Assembly (NCBI GenBank): GCA_027012915.1
Contig: JALUYN010000684.1
Coordinates: 1 to 5,355, forward strand
Origin: Cellvibrionaceae bacterium
Lineage (GTDB): Bacteria; Pseudomonadota; Gammaproteobacteria; Pseudomonadales; Cellvibrionaceae
Reading direction: 5' to 3'
DNA length: 5,355 nt
Part shown: positions 5,278 to 5,355 of the stretch, piece after piece
Layout: each line of letters opens with the position of its first letter
Position numbering within the stretch: position 1 is the stretch's first letter
Made by a program: the position numbers and the translations under genes
Notes under the pieces: generated by a model
What the model was told of the DNA's origin: nothing
The model's input: the letters and a program-made list of their open reading frames with translations, nothing else
The model's database searches: none

Positions 5278-5355
5278 CACTGGTTAGTCTCCTGTGCCAA
5301 GGGGTAGATTTTGCATGGTATGCCTTTGAGGTGCGGAATGCCTTGTTCTCGATCC
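5277..5355 (-). CDS. C-terminal end of an unidentified gene running off the right edge
   Basis: On the minus strand a frame is open from the window edge for 25 codons and ends with a TGA at 5279-5277 that shares its A with the ATG of the small gene. The visible residues include GIPHLKGIPCKIYPLA and end QETNQ. Codons are ordinary for this window, whereas the competing frame, ending in TAA nearby, uses AGA and AGG twice in its first codons. The tight overlap and the Shine-Dalgarno of the next gene lying inside this frame make it a likely gene end. The fragment is too short for me to name a family. Confidence 0.5.
   Translation of the reverse strand, partial: DREQGIPHLKGIPCKIYPLAQETNQ
5289..5293 (-). 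promoter_or_regulatory. Shine-Dalgarno for the 61-residue gene, inside the upstream coding end
   Basis: AGGAG on the minus strand lies 8 bases before GTG 5280 and 11 before ATG 5277. It falls within the last codons of the upstream frame, as expected for coupled genes. The spacing slightly favours GTG, while codon preference favours ATG. Confidence 0.55.

Noticed and set aside
1..5355. Search for mobile elements, CRISPR repeats, tRNAs and defence or toxin-antitoxin modules
   Set aside because: No direct repeat arrays, transposase motifs, cloverleaf sequences or recognisable defence genes are present by eye.

Overview
This 5.4 kb window looks like ordinary chromosome from a gammaproteobacterium. 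The genes are short and tightly packed, base composition is near 50% G+C, and the set includes YqaA, AcpH, PurU and Tas-type proteins that are familiar from that class. A marine or environmental lineage, for example near Cellvibrionales or Alteromonadales, is my guess from the combination; no 16S rRNA or other marker is present to confirm it. I see no tRNA, rRNA, insertion sequence, CRISPR array, phage gene or toxin/defence module, and no stretch over 300 bases without a gene.

Layout, left to right. The window opens inside a yqaA-like membrane protein gene (+), which meets a universal stress protein gene (-) tail to tail across 10 bases. A 124-base divergent gap with a plausible promoter follows, then a small cysteine-cluster (YkgJ-type) gene (+). 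That gene converges on an ACP phosphodiesterase gene, acpH (-), with a perfect inverted repeat filling the gap. A 95-base divergent gap leads to purU (+), followed after 21 bases by a TauE/SafE-type permease gene with a TTG start (+), then a Tas-like aldo/keto reductase gene (+). A clear hairpin separates that from a PcaC-like carboxymuconolactone decarboxylase-family gene (-). Upstream of this, also on the minus strand, are a 61-residue unknown small protein and the last 25 codons of a gene that runs off the right edge; the two overlap at a TGATG junction.

The genes do not form one pathway. AcpH (acyl carrier protein prosthetic group turnover) and PurU (10-formyl-tetrahydrofolate hydrolysis to formate) are housekeeping or balancing enzymes. 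Usp and YkgJ are small accessory proteins. The aldo/keto reductase and the PcaC-like protein are enzymes of unknown substrate here. Likely transcription units are purU-tauE (possibly extending to the reductase gene) and, on the minus strand, the edge gene plus the 61-residue gene, possibly extending to the PcaC-like gene.

I did not find a convincing undescribed system. The points most worth a second look are the coupled unknown small protein at the right edge, the PcaC-like protein away from any visible aromatic pathway, and compact hairpins at the three convergent gene junctions, one of which is built from the two stop codons.
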